Source of the DNA: Antedon mediterranea
Taxonomy: Eukaryota; Echinodermata; Crinoidea; Comatulida; Antedonidae
DNA: 64,000 bases
Reading direction: 5' to 3'
Assembly (NCBI RefSeq): GCF_964355755.1
Contig: NC_092676.1
Location: 17,838,288-17,902,287 of the forward strand
Part shown: piece after piece, positions 47,749 to 59,841 of the stretch
How the letters are laid out: each line of letters begins with the position of its first letter
How positions within the stretch are numbered: the first letter of the stretch is position 1
Program-made: the position numbers and the translations under genes
Notes under the pieces: generated by a model
Told to the model about the DNA's origin: nothing
Database searches by the model: none
What the model saw: only the letters and a program-made list of their open reading frames with translations

Positions 47749-50700
47749 ATGGCACAGCAATCAGAGGAAGAATATGAAGCACAGATTCAAAGGGCTATGA
47801 CTTTAAGTATACAAACAGCCAAGGTGGAGGCTCTGTCAAGGAAATCCTCAAAAGGTCAAGTGATTCACCAGCCAGCCAAAAGCCAACCTTCTACCAAGCA
47901 ACCCACACTCTCTACAGAATCTGCCCACCAGCAGCCTGACTTAATTTCTTTTAACTTTCAACATGTTTTAGGATTACCCCGTCAAAATGAACATAAAACA
48001 TCGTCTACACTTCAGGATACAAGTGATACTTTTGAGCCAGTTTTGTCTTCTAGTTTGCCGTCTCCACAAAAAACAAATTTGGAATATTTGGAAGATGTTT
48101 TTATGCCGAATGCACAACAAGGAATGGACAGCAAAATGAGTGGTTCTTCCTCTACTATTGCTCCAATAACTAATGATCCCTTTGCAAGTGCAGTCAAAAC
48201 AACATCTTCAGGAACCACGACCATTATAAATAATTTTGAAGATTCTTTTCTCGATACAAATAATTGGGTTAACTTTTCAGACGATCCAGTACAAAAGAGT
48301 CGATCACTTCCAGTTAGTCCGGACACCTTAAGAAGATCATCTAACAGTAACCAGCATACTTACTCAACTATGAAACCTGAAGGTAAAACTAAGTCTACTA
48401 TCGGTTCCATTTCTAAAAAGCCAGATTTGGTTGACTGTAAAGAAGAATCTGCATCAACACAGCCACAGATCAGTTTTGGCTCTCCATCCTTTGTTAGCTA
48501 TGTTAGTGATAGTCAAACTTTACCAACTGAAAGAAAAGGATTTGCTGATGTTCACAAGGCTTTGAGACCATCCAATACTCGATACACTAAAAACCCTTTT
48601 TTAACAACAAGCATTGACCCTACAATGCGAAGAATTAATAGCCAGCCAAATTTCCAGGCCTACAAAACCACTTCTAACGGCCAGCCACCTGTACCACCAA
48701 AAAACATGTTTCAACAAAGCAACAACCTTGCCTTTACAGACAATCAATCAAAAGCCAAAACACTACCAACAAAGAGTGACTCAAAGCGTAATGGAACAGA
48801 TTTGATGCATTTCAGACCAGACTTTTCAATGGTTGTGGAGGATTTATCTATCAGTGATTTTGATCCACTCATCCCTAAAAAATCGACAAAAAAAGAAGTA
48901 GTCGAAGTTGATGATCTTCCTTCTGACGGAAGTGGCACTAAAATGCGAAAAGGAAAGGTATCCAAGCCACCAAAATCCGACACAAATCGCGCTAAATCAT
49001 ACCATGCTAATGATTCTGAGACACCTGTCTTACCTGAACGACCACGGACTGTGTACAAGGAGTCTTCAGTTCTGCCAGAGCAACCAGCTGCTCCTAAATG
49101 GCAACCCCGTTCTGTAATCACATTTGAGTCATCGCAAAAAACACAGGTCTCTTTTTTTTACATATTTATAAAATGTAATACCCCATAAATAAATCTATTC
49201 CCCAAAAAACTCCACCCCCTTCCTGGATCCACCTATGGAATTGAAGAAGCTCTGCTCTGAACAGACCACTTTTAATACTTTCCCATGACAGATATGCATT
49301 AATGTAGCATAAATGTGTACTGAAAATGCTGTTTTACATCTTGCGAATTGTTGTACAGAAATGTTGTTACAATTCATTATGTTTAGTCATTTGGCATATT
49401 CAAGTAGATCTGAATTTTTGTTACTATTAATAGAAAGTTTTTAAATATTCTGTTAATTTCAGGCAGAAAATGTATTTTTTGGTGATGGATTGTTTGACAT
49501 CACAGAGGAAAGAGATGAAGAAGGAGCAAGTTTCTGTGAAGGCATTATGAGGTAAAGAATTTTTTATTAGGGCCAAGCGGTTAAGGCAGGGGCATACTGT
49601 ATGTGTACTGTACCTAAAGAGCCAACAATATCGGCATGCTAAGGGCCGACTTGCTCCTAGTTCTGGTGGTGGAACAAGTCTTCTCAGATTAGGACCATGT
49701 ACACAGTGTCCGGTGTATATAGTTTTTCTGCACTTTAAATAACCCAGTTTACCATTCCAGGCGATTATGGGGTGAACTGGTTCACAAAATAACCACCTAT
49801 CTGATCGGACAGTAATTAATTTACTATTGGTAATCCTTGGGCCTAAATGTATAAAATAAAAAAATTAATATCAAGAATTGTTAGGTGTGAACCTTTGGAT
49901 TTCAGAAAATGCCATCCTATTGAATATTGCACTTACAGTAGTTAAATGTTCAATTTTTTAATAAATATGATTCAAATAAAACAAATGTTGGTCCGTGTGG
50001 TTGTTTGCAAACCCTGCTATAACTATATTATCAGCATCTAATTTTGAGTGATGAAAGCGATTCAGTTGGTTTAAATAATCTGCCTGTGTAGTACAGTATC
50101 TACCAAAGGTCTGACTAGCTTGCTGGGGTTAGTTAGTATATAATAGATAGACACGCCCTTTGGCGATACTTGTCTTTGACAGCTCAGTGCTGCCTTTTTT
50201 ATGTATCATCACTGAAAGGAATAAATGAAGATAAAAATAAATTAGTTTTGATTTATTTGTTATATTTTTATTCAGCTTACGAAAACAATTCAAATCCAAT
50301 GATAAGGAAAGTAATCCTGGATTTGTGTATAGCCCAGTGTTCCAGAGACGAGTTACAAGTGGACCAGAGGCTAGTATTAAGCTACATATGACAACAGCAG
50401 TCAGCCAGCCCATTACATTCACATGTGATGGTAAGACTCTTTTAATTTTAACTGTGTTAAGCTCTGTCTACACTATCTAAAATCATGTGACAAAAATGTG
50501 ATGTGCCCAAATATGATATAATTTTTCTACTTTTAAATATAAAATTAAAGATCTACATTTCATCAACAATAATTTGTGGTTTATTAAAAATAAAGAAATA
50601 CAAATTAATAAGAATTTTATAACTTTATGGCCTTTTGTGACCATTGAATACCAACATTAAAGAAATAAACAAAGTACCCCTCCGTGATAAGAACATAACG

Positions 50701-53700
50701 CACAAATTAAATATATCATTCCAAGCTATCATCCTTAATATCTAATTTTCAAACCTTTGCATTCTTTTTTTTTTATCTCATCCATTTTGTCTTTGTGAAA
50801 AAGGATGATATTTTATATTCCTACTCTGAGTTTACTGCCTCTCTACACGAACAAGATAGTGACTTTTATAAGTAAATATTTGTAATATACTGTACAATCG
50901 AAAGAAAAAAATATGCTTGCAAATTTTTTATTGCCGCAAATGTAGATATATATATATATATATATACATATAGAACAGATAATTATAATACAGTAAAAAT
51001 GGGATTAACAAGACAAAAAAAAAACATAATGCACACAATAAAATTTTCCTGTTTTATCATAATTTGAGTACATACAATATAACATTTACTTTACCCATAC
51101 CTCCACCCTCCCAGCCGTCAAGTCACAGAAAAAATACCTTTTTTATCTAGATAAAGTTAAAAAGGTTTCAAGGTAATAAGTTATTTACACATGCTTAACA
51201 TTACTGCATGTAGTATAGGGTTTGATGACCTTACAATACAAAAAACATATACCAGCATAAAATATTTATGTTTCCGAAAAATTATCATCAGATTACTGAT
51301 TTCATATTTCCTTTTATTGAACCACTGAAATGATGTATACACAAATTAATACTACCATTTTATCCTTGAATATTTGTATTTTGGTTTGTTTTTGATATTA
51401 TTGACCTTTGATACCAACTTGAAAACTCACTGTATGGTATGATAATTGTTGACACAAAAGGCTCCCTGTTATGTGGACATACTGTACAGTTACAATATGT
51501 ATATAGCAGCTGTATGACTACAGTGGAGTTATCATGAATGAAAATATTTAACAACATTTGAAAAACATGGGTTAAAGAATGTTGTTATTACATGGAAACC
51601 TACATATTTGAGATAGCTAGTCTTTCCTATAATTTTTTCAAAAAGTAATTAAAAATTTTAAAAATTCTCAAAACTTAAATTTCACATCCGAATAACACTA
51701 AACTTAATCATAAACATACTTCTACTAGTATTTATTTAGAAGTTCATTTAAAAACATGTTTACATTTCGATTTAGAAAATAATAACTGTGTGTGAACACC
51801 TTTATTACTTGATATTTCATTGTAATTATATTGATTACTTTTTTAACCTGTACTGAACTAAAGGAGATCTTATCCATTGTCCTTACCTTGAAATCTTTAA
51901 ACTTTCTTTTAGTTTCAATGCTCCTTCTTTCTTTAATTCTCTGCCTTTAAGCATTCGTAACTCTTACAATTTCTTCTCCTTTAAATCTCTTTTGAAATAA
52001 ATATATCTTTCTCTCTCTCTAATAATAATATTATTTCTTAATTATCCTTTTTACATTGTAGGCCTACTGTATATTTATATATATTTACTGTTCGTATTGT
52101 TGGAGGGTCCCTAAAGATCAGCTTAAGCTGGATGGATCACTCTCTTTAAATATTGTTGAAATGAAAAATAAAATAAAAAATTTACATTTTTATTTTAAAA
52201 AAATCAAATTAAAAAATATATATTTTCGGATTTACTGAGTTTACCATAATTAAATTATTAGGACCATGGTTTATGCAGCTCTACTACAAATTCTAAAGTC
52301 CCAGGTGCCAACAAAATCTCTAATGGGACCATTATAAGTCATTCCTTATTTTCAAATTCTACTTTTTATAATTTTTATATTCATTTCTACATCTTAAACT
52401 ACTCTAATTCATAATATTCCAAAAAACCTACTTCGATCTATGTATTGTACGATGTACACTGAAAATCATAATAGCACTTGACATGCACACTTTAACTTAA
52501 CCACAATTCAAATTAAAACCACAGCACACCCACCGATTCTAATCAAATCAGTTTGCGGTAAATATAATATTTATTTCCTCTCCAAAAAAATTGTAATGTA
52601 ATAATATTAAAATTCATTATAACAATTAATTTTAAATATTTATTGAACTGTATAATTCATCTCATCATCATATGCCTACAAAAAGCTCTGTCTACACAAT
52701 CAAACTAGCACATCACATTTTTTTGTCACATAAAATTTGATGTAGATAAGATAAATTTATTGAACAAACGCTTTTGTATCAGCAGCACACGTTTACAAGG
52801 CAATATAAAAACAAAAAGAAAAGTATCAAAAATAACATTTAAGTCTTAAATAAGAAGCGAATTATACAAGTAAAATAAAATAGTAAAAACAAGCTAATTT
52901 TACAGATCGAACAATACTTAACCTATATGATAGAGTTAATGGATTTTCTATCTGTAGACAGAGCTTAAATATTTAAAGAAAAACAGTACGGTTACATACG
53001 GTAATACCGTGGCTTTTTATTTCATATTCTTTAATTCTCTTTTTGCAGTGAATACCTCTGTACAACATGTTATCAGCCAAGGGCTGTGCTATTTACCAGA
53101 ACCCTTAGCTACTCTTCCATCGGAGCAGTTTATGCTTAAAGTACAAGGACAAGCTGAATATCTTCATCAGTAAGATTTTCTTCTTTTTTTTTATTATTAT
53201 TTTTTATTTTATTATGATTTCTATCCTATATGTGGCATGGGTATGTATTTTGGGATAGATGATGTCAAAGAGATAATTAGGTGCCTAAACAGTGGCAAAA
53301 GGCTCTGGTTTAGCATTAGAGCTTTCCAATGCTGAGTAGTTGCATGCTTATGCTCTGGCTCCTTAAGCTCTGGAGCCCCTGGGTTTAGCCAGTGAGGACT
53401 CACTGTTACGCCACTGTTTCTTAGCACAGAGCGGGAGATGAAATGATCCTGTGAAAAGGCTGTTTAAGAGTATTGCACAAAATAATCACGATAATCTATT
53501 GCACTGATTTTTAAAATGTAAAAGACAAAATGAAATTTTGTCTTCATTGACCCCACATTCATACGTTATCTTATTATATCAAATATTTGATAATTTTAAA
53601 CATTAATGATTTTCAGTGATGCTATGCTGGGAGATTTTGAATATGTTCAACGTTGCCGAAAGTTTGATAAAGATGTTTATTTACAGTTGCTGAAGGAGAA

Positions 53701-56505
53701 CGATGCGATCAGAGATCTCGCACGATCGGTAGGTTTAACAACATGATGTATTACCAAGTGTTCTGCATGAAACGATTACCGTATATCCTCAGGTATAATC
53801 CCACTCCGGGTCTAATCCCACCCTCCTACTTTATGTCTGATTTCACAAACATGCATATCTTTAGGTATAGTCCCTGTATTGAATTTAGGTTTCGATGTAG
53901 GCCTCTCTCTAGCCAGTTCAGAATGATGCTTACCAATCATTTTTTTTCTGAACCAGGGTTTCTCCGAGTATGGTGCCACCCACCCCCCAAAGTTGGCCTA
54001 ATTTTGTGTTCTACAGGGATGGGATTATACCAGAGGATGTTCGGTAATGATAATCATGTTTTCAGTAATTATTTAATAAATATACAAATATGTTTGGAAC
54101 ATCAACATGAAGGTAAGAGCATACTATATAGCTCATATGTAGATACACTATGTCCATTCCTCATATAAGCCAAACTTCTAAATTTGATTTAATATTCATA
54201 AAAAATAAATAGTAACTCAAATTTGTAATTGATTTTTGGTTTCAGACATGATGCTTTATCCGAGTATAAGTACAGCAATATCAATAACCCCCACCCCTTA
54301 ATTTGTGCAAAATGTACTTTTTTCATCATTTCTATTTTGCAGATGGAAGATGACAAGCAAGATGTTAATGTAAAGCGTTTTTCCAATTTATTTGATAGAC
54401 CAGTTACAACCTCTGTTTCAAAGTGAGTTCTTATAGTTATACTACCATTTAGTGACCTATCATTCAACTTTTAGTATTACAGTACAGTAGGAAAGTAGTA
54501 TCATCCGCAAGCTTAGGCACTCTACGGACCCACGGCAACCAACAATGCAGCACGTGCTACTTAGATCGGCATTCCAACACTATCCCATGCTTGTTTTGAA
54601 TAGTGCTCCAAGTTCTTTAAGGTGCAGTGTGTGTGTGTGTCTCATATAATGCTTGCATTATAGACCATAAACCCTTAACCTAATTTTCCATGATATCAGC
54701 ATGTGTTTCACATGATGCAGGACAAATGTTGTCATGTGTGGAGATACAGCACTGAGAATCGTGTAAATGATTTAATTTTAATTTTATTTGAATTCACACT
54801 CTACAGCGGGGGAGCACGCCACTTGCAGAATGGAATACATACAACACAAGAAAACAAGAGCATTGATAAAACAAAGCCTACTACAAATATTGTTCTTATA
54901 ATATAACTGCTATACAAGTATATATACTGCTATATTATGAAGATCAGATCACTTAAAGTGGAATAGATAAAGAACACTTTTAATAATAATCTCCCTCTCA
55001 TATAGGTGGCTTAGCTATAGTTTCTATCCATTTGACTACAGAAACAGGGCAATTTAGTACACCGGGTTAATTGCATATTTTTAATGTAACAATATTTCTT
55101 TTATTGAATTTAGTGAGAGTTATATCTTGAGTTATTTTGCATTTTTAGATTTCCATAGAATCCCAACCGTTCATTATGAAAAGAAGAATCTATTATTCAA
55201 AAGAAGCGTTCAAGTTTAACATAATGGTGAAATAAATAAAATTATATATATATATATATATATATGTGTAATATTGTGTATTCCATATAATACTTTAGGC
55301 ATGGTCTGTCTGTTTTAATGGATATGTTCTCCAATGAAGTTGAAAAGCTCAGAAACTCTATCAAGGTATCTTATTCACTATTTTTTCTTATTCTTTTTTA
55401 AAAAACAAACAAAAATGTATTTGAGTAGTGTAGTAGTTTTTAATATGAAGCTATTAATTGAAAGTCTAAACTGTGTATCAGTAAGGAAATCTAACAAGAA
55501 GACCTGAGCTCACCTTGCTAATGTAGGAACTCGTATTAACAGTCCTTTGATCTTATGTCTGGCTGCGACAAATACCAACAGTACTGTATGTACATATTCT
55601 CCATGGCGCGCGGTATCTGTTAAGGGCGTGATGGACAAATAAGCACAAGAATTGGCAGCACTGACATGACGTGACCCTTAAGCGTGGTTCCCACTAGCGA
55701 CGCAACACAAGGGCGTAACGCAACGCAAGTGAATTGACCAATCACAAGCGATGGCTTATTCGCTTGTGATTGCTAACTGTCTATAACTTCGCTTGTCATT
55801 GGTTAAAACGCTTGCGTTGAGTTTACGTCCTTGCGTTACGTTCTAGTGGGAACCAAGCTTTAGAGAAGAATGTACTGTGGTTGAAAAGTGTATCAAAGGA
55901 ATGGTGCTATATAAATCAAAAATATTATATTATAAATATTATTATTATCTTATTATTTAGACTGGTGGTAAACAGCATACTCTTCCTGTCACCCAGGCAG
56001 CAAATGCTATTTGTCACACGTTGGCAAATGTGGAAACAAGTGAGATCAGCAAATTTGTCATGTTACTGAGAGGTGGTTTTGCAGGTGAAACATTTCTAGA
56101 TCGTTTGACTATAGCTGTCTTCAAGCTAATAGACATGTATTGTAAAGCATTTGACACAACATTCAGTGCCTGGACGAAAGACCCATGTGTCGGGATGGAG
56201 AGTGTTGAAACTATTCATAAGCCATTGCAATTCAAAGTTTCTGCGGCTCATAGGGTACCAATTGAGTGGAAAAGGTATATTTTTAATACCATATTTTTGT
56301 ATATTGAATATGTAGCTGTATTACAAACTTGGTGGTTAACGGAAAAATGGATAAATAATATGTGTATATTTCATGCGCATATATTCATCTAAGAGGGAAG
56401 TATGCGATGAAAGGGTATATGTATGTGTATATATCCTTGTATATATAAATCCAAAGGAAAATTACTGAAAAAAATTACAATGCTGTGGGTATCAAAAATA
56501 TAAAC

Positions 56506-56575
<70 letters not shown>

Positions 56576-59500
56576 CATACTGTAAATTATAGAAACAGTG
56601 CTCATATTCGGAACATGATCTCATAATCGCGTCGAGCATAGCTCATTGGCGGAAGTTCCATATTTTTTAGTTGTATGAAAAAATGTCTCTGGCTGGATTC
56701 GAACCTGCAACCTCTCGCTTACAGGGCGAGTATCATACCACTAGACCACAGAGCCATGTATGGTATTATCACAGATTTTCACCCACCAGATACATTCTCT
56801 CATACAACAAACGCCCTCGCAATCAGTGGAGGCTTAACAAGTCAGAATAAATTCCAACTTTAATTCGCAACGGTTTTTTAAATAATATTGTGTATATGTA
56901 AATCAATGATGTTGCGTAGCACTGTGTAAATTATATATAAATCATACTGTAAATTATAGAAACAGTGCTCATATTCGGAACATGATCTCATAATCGCGTC
57001 GAGCATAGCTCATTGGCGAAAGTTCCATATTTTTTAGTTGTATGAAAAAATGTCTCTGGCTGGATTCGAACCTGCAACCTCTCGCTTACAGGGCGAGTAT
57101 CATACCACTAGACCACAGAGCCATATATATATATATATAAGCTCTGCTAACTTTTCTGGCTGTTTAATTTATCGTTTTGATTTAGCTTTTCGCTTTTTAT
57201 TTTTGTATCTCCATTGAGATCCAGCCACTGATACCCACAGCATTGTCATTTTTTTCAGTAATTTGCCTTTTGATTTATATATATATATATATTGCACTGA
57301 TGAAGGACTAGTGTTGCCCAAAAGCTCTGCTAACTTTTCTGGCTGTTTTACTTCTCGTTTTGATTTAGCTTTTCGCTTTTATTTTGTATCTCCATTGGGA
57401 TCCACCCACTGATACCCACAGCATTGTCATTTTCAGTAATTTGCCTTTGGATTTATATATATATATACACTTTTTAAGGCTGTTGTGAACATGAATAATC
57501 TTATTAATTCATGGTTTGGCTAGTTTCTTGCTGTAATTTTCTGAAGAAAAAGTCATATGGGATTATAGAGTGTTAGATTTTGATCAGGTAGTCAACAAAC
57601 TTATAGGCAAACATAGAGCAGATGAGAATTATTGATGGAAGCTAGGTCATTAAAAAAGGCAGTGCTCCAACTTTGGAGGCGGAGTAGAACAGTTATAGAA
57701 GACGTGCATAAACAAGTTGATTTTCAAACGCGATTAGTCAACAATCGCATAGAAATTAATTCTCAAAATTGTTATAAAAGCTTAACATGCATTAGAGCAT
57801 GTTAATTATCACCATTATATCACTTTTCTGTTAGCTAATTCCAAGTCAAGTAAATTTATTTGTAAACATATAAACACTTTACATTGAAATGAACGATTTC
57901 GACTAACAACAAATAAATAGGACTTGAACTACATGTAATGGTGAAACTATCCCTGCCGGACACAATCCCGATATTTTTAGAACTGGTTTCAGGGTTGGTG
58001 AAACTATCCCCGCCGGACACCATCCCGATATTTTTAGAACTGGTTTCAGGGTTGGTGAAACTATCCCCGCCGGACACAATCCCGATATTTTTAGAACTGG
58101 TTTCAGGGTTGGTGAAACTATCCCCGCCGGACACCATCCCGATATTTTTAGAACTGGTTTCGGGGTTGGTGAAACTATCCCCGCCGGACACCATCCCGAT
58201 ATTTTTAGAACAGGTTTCGGGGTTGGTGAAACTATCCCCGCCGGACACCATCCCGATATTTTTAGAACTGGTTTCGGGGTTGGTGAAACTATCCCCGCCG
58301 GACACCATCCCGATATTTTTAGAACAGGTTTCGGGGTTGGTGAAAAACTAAACCCAGCCGTACACCATTCTGTTATTTCAAGGTTTCGGGGTTGGTGAAA
58401 AACTAAACCCAGCTGGACACCATTCTGGTATTTCAAGGTTTTGGGGTTGGTGAAAAACTAAACCCAGCCGGACACCATTCTGGTATTTCAAGGTTTTGGG
58501 GTTGGTGAAAAACTAAACCCAGCCGGACACCATTCTGGTATTTCAAGGTTTTGGGGTTGGTGAAAAACTAAACCCAGCCGGACACCATTCTGGTATTTCA
58601 AGGTTTTGGGGTTGGTGAAAAAACTAAACCCAGCCGGACACCATTCCAGTATTTCAAGTTTTTGCGGAAAATGATGCATAATCAACCAATCAAATTACAA
58701 GAATACAATCAGATGTGTTAATATAATAAAATACACAAATAGAATCTTCTAATTTGATTGAACAATACACCTGTACTATTTTTGTTAATTTATTTATTCT
58801 TCATTACAGACATTATGACCATATAATTGTGTCCTGTCAAATATTTTACGGCGGAAGGGCACTGTGCAATCCTGTAGAGACGATGCAAGCACCTGTTGTT
58901 ATTCGTTTCTTTGAAACAGTCAAATGGGACGATGAGTAAGTTAATTTCACTAGCCTGGATGAAGAATGGCATCCTAGTGATAGGACGTAGATTTTACTCG
59001 TCGACAGTTTAGATTAAGTGGACATTTACGTTGAAATGCCAGTGAATGTATGACGTAATGACCTTGGATCATCTGACCTTGTAATGTCTAGTAGCGCTAG
59101 TCCATGGACCTCCATCACACTGGGCCGGTGAAAGTACACAGTCTTAGGCCTATTGTGTAGCTTAGGCCTAGCCTATATCCTTATTTTTCAGAACTAAGGC
59201 TGGCGTCTTAGAGATGACCCTGTATATCATAAAAATGACGTAATAGGGTAGCAGTCAACAAAGTCGACATAAAATATAAATGTCCCTATTATTAAACCAC
59301 TAAACAATCAATAATTCACAGTTTGTAAATATACAGTATTATAGGAAAATAACGCTTAGAAGAGAACGACGTTTCGACGACTTTGTGGGGTCTTTATCAA
59401 TTCTAAAAAGCAACTAATTATATAACATAAATCATAACAAAAGACCTATTGTCTAACATCCTGTTAAATGAAAAGCTTAGCTTTTACAGAGTCACATTGT

Positions 59501-59841
59501 TAATTCAGATAGGTCTGTCTGATGTACAGCATTTCATAAATAAGACATTATTATTTTTATTTCAAGTATATGCCAAAATATGAACTATTTCTACTTGGAT
59601 TAACAATCACATTATTATCCTTTAAATGCTGTTCTGTTATGTTTAAACATCAGTCAATTGGACGTGAAAATTAAAAAGTTCCAAATATTTACTGTTTGTC
59701 TTTCAGCATTGAAATACCTATTCCTGTATGTAACCTTCCTAGAGAGTCTAGGCTATGTCTGACAGTTCACGGTTGTCATTATGACAAGGTGGAAAGAACG
59801 ACGCTAGGCTGGGTTGCTGTACCACTGTTTAACTACAAAAG
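47749..59841 (+). CDS. PIK3C2A: class II phosphoinositide 3-kinase, N-terminal part (PIK3C2 family)
   Basis: Ten exons join in phase: 47749-49146, 49463-49551, 50276-50430, 53049-53169, 53617-53728, 54343-54422, 55299-55365, 55961-56274, 58810-58935, 59707-59841. They give 865 residues before the window edge. The N-terminus has a UIM-like helix (EEEYEAQIQRAMTLSIQ), DPF and NPF motifs and PPVPPK, fitting a clathrin/endocytic adaptor-binding region. Residues from about 500 form the PI3K Ras-binding region (QPITFTCDVNTSVQHVISQG, LQLLKENDAIRDLAR). Residues from about 765 begin the PI3K-type C2 domain (AAHRVPIEWKR, then YDHIIVSCQIFYGGRAL, then LGWVAVPLFNYKR). The order and spacing match human PIK3C2A/B. 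Class II enzymes make PI(3)P and PI(3,4)P2 on endocytic membranes. The helical, catalytic, PX and C-terminal C2 parts must lie beyond 64000. A single pro-ortholog is likely, so A versus B is not decided. Confidence 0.92.
49571..49800 (+). mobile_element. tRNA-derived SINE relic in PIK3C2 intron
   Basis: GGCCAAGCGGTTAAGGCAGG gives the tRNA-like A box, opposite in orientation to the copy at 33733-34032. Family words follow in order: TCTTCTCAGATTAGGACCA, GTACACAGTGTCCGG and CACTTTAAA. The B box is degraded. Confidence 0.65.
50459..52970. repeat. AAGCTCTGTCTACAC inverted-terminal family, three ends
   Basis: AAGCTCTGTCTACACTATC occurs at about 50460, a similar sequence (AAGCTCTGTCTACACAATC) at about 52684, and the inverted form GTAGACAGAGCTTA at about 52956. 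Both outer ends abut TTAA. The simplest reading is a MITE of about 285 bases at 52684-52970 plus a solo or partner end at 50460. A single 2.5-kb element is also possible. Confidence 0.5.
50660..50870. repeat. degraded relative of the 45313-46286 element interior
   Basis: Blocks appear in the same order as at 45725-45905: TTAAATATA-CATT, AAGCTATCAT, CATCCATTTTGTC, GTGAAAAAGGATGATA and GAGTTTACTGCCTC. The terminal repeats are not recognisable at this copy. Confidence 0.6.
53787..54036. mobile_element. small inverted-repeat element in PIK3C2 intron
   Basis: CCTCAGGTATAATCCCACTC at 53787 pairs with GGGATTATACCAGAGG at 54021-54036. The element of about 250 bases is non-coding. It resembles a MITE; no target duplication longer than AT is seen. 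Confidence 0.55.
54664..54720. repeat. isolated relative of the right-hand satellite monomer
   Basis: The order CCATAAACCCTTAACCTAAT, TTCCATGATATCAGCATGTG and TTTCACATG is that of the satellite unit at 63300-64000 with modest divergence. One unit only is present here. Confidence 0.55.
55681..55860. mobile_element. palindromic MITE (family A), remote copy
   Basis: The left end is AGCGTGGTTCCCACTAGCGA and the right end finishes CTAGTGGGAACCAAGCTT. It is flanked by TA, or TTA if one base is shifted. It carries the same GCAACGCAAG arms as the cluster at 21171-22221, 34 kb away, and looks the least decayed of the set. It is followed at once by an L2-type tail (GGTGCTATATAAATC near 55902). Confidence 0.88.
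55885..55950 (+). mobile_element. SINE/LINE 3' tail fragment
   Basis: ATGGTGCTATATAAATCAAA is followed by ATTATTATT-like sequence. This is the tail type shared by L2-mobilised SINEs. It ends ten bases before an acceptor of PIK3C2. Confidence 0.5.
56513..56571. repeat. (TA)n microsatellite
   Basis: Almost 60 bases of uninterrupted TA dinucleotides lie at the left edge of the first tRNA-like repeat. Confidence 0.97.
56572..56757 (-). mobile_element. tRNA-like repeat, copy 1
   Basis: A 186-base unit is repeated at 56939-57124 with a single base difference (GGCGGAAG versus GGCGAAAG). Its right part, read on the minus strand, is tRNA-shaped (56685-56755). Confidence 0.9.
56685..56755 (-). tRNA. 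tRNA-like sequence, anticodon TGT (Thr), probably part of a repeat
   Basis: Minus strand: GGCTCTG acceptor arm, TGGTCTAGTGGTATGATA D-arm region, anticodon stem CTCGC/GCGAG around loop CCTGTAA (anticodon TGT), then GGTTCGAATCC in the T arm and CAGAGAC. The acceptor has one mismatch (G2 against A) and the T stem has one A-A mismatch. The D arm and anticodon stem resemble tRNA-Pro. Two copies in a repeat and these mismatches favour a tRNA-derived repeat over a working gene. Confidence 0.5.
56939..57124 (-). mobile_element. tRNA-like repeat, copy 2
   Basis: This is a near-identical partner of 56572-56757 in direct orientation, 367 bases away. It is bordered on the right by (TA)n. Confidence 0.9.
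57052..57122 (-). tRNA. second tRNA-like sequence, anticodon TGT (Thr)
   Basis: It is identical over its 71 bases to 56685-56755, with the same two mismatches. Confidence 0.5.
57125..57470 (+). repeat. (TA)n-flanked dispersed repeat, copies 2 and 3
   Basis: Two units at about 57139-57277 and 57292-57457 match the intron repeat at 12084-12255. The shared words are AGCTCTGCTAACTTTTCTGG, TTTGATTTAGCTTTT, CTGATACCCACAGCATTGTC and AGTAATTTGCCTTT. Copy 2 lacks the GATGAAGGACTAGTG front. Each unit is bounded by (TA)n. Confidence 0.85.
57938..58660. repeat. composite minisatellite, 57-bp and 55-bp units
   Basis: Seven units of 57 bases (GTGAAACTATCCCCGCCGGA, with AATCCCGATATTTTTAGAAC) run to about 58340. 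They change to about six related units of 55 bases (GTGAAAAACTAAACCCAGCC, with ATTCTGGTATTTCAAGG). Both share GCCGGACACCAT and GGGGTTG. Since 57 is divisible by three, several frames stay open on both strands, but they are not genes. The array is in a PIK3C2 intron. Confidence 0.93.

Noticed and set aside
57856-58436. Repetitive proteins of 137-177 residues on both strands
   Set aside because: They arise because the minisatellite unit is 57 bases, a multiple of three. The frames collapse when the unit changes to 55 bases.
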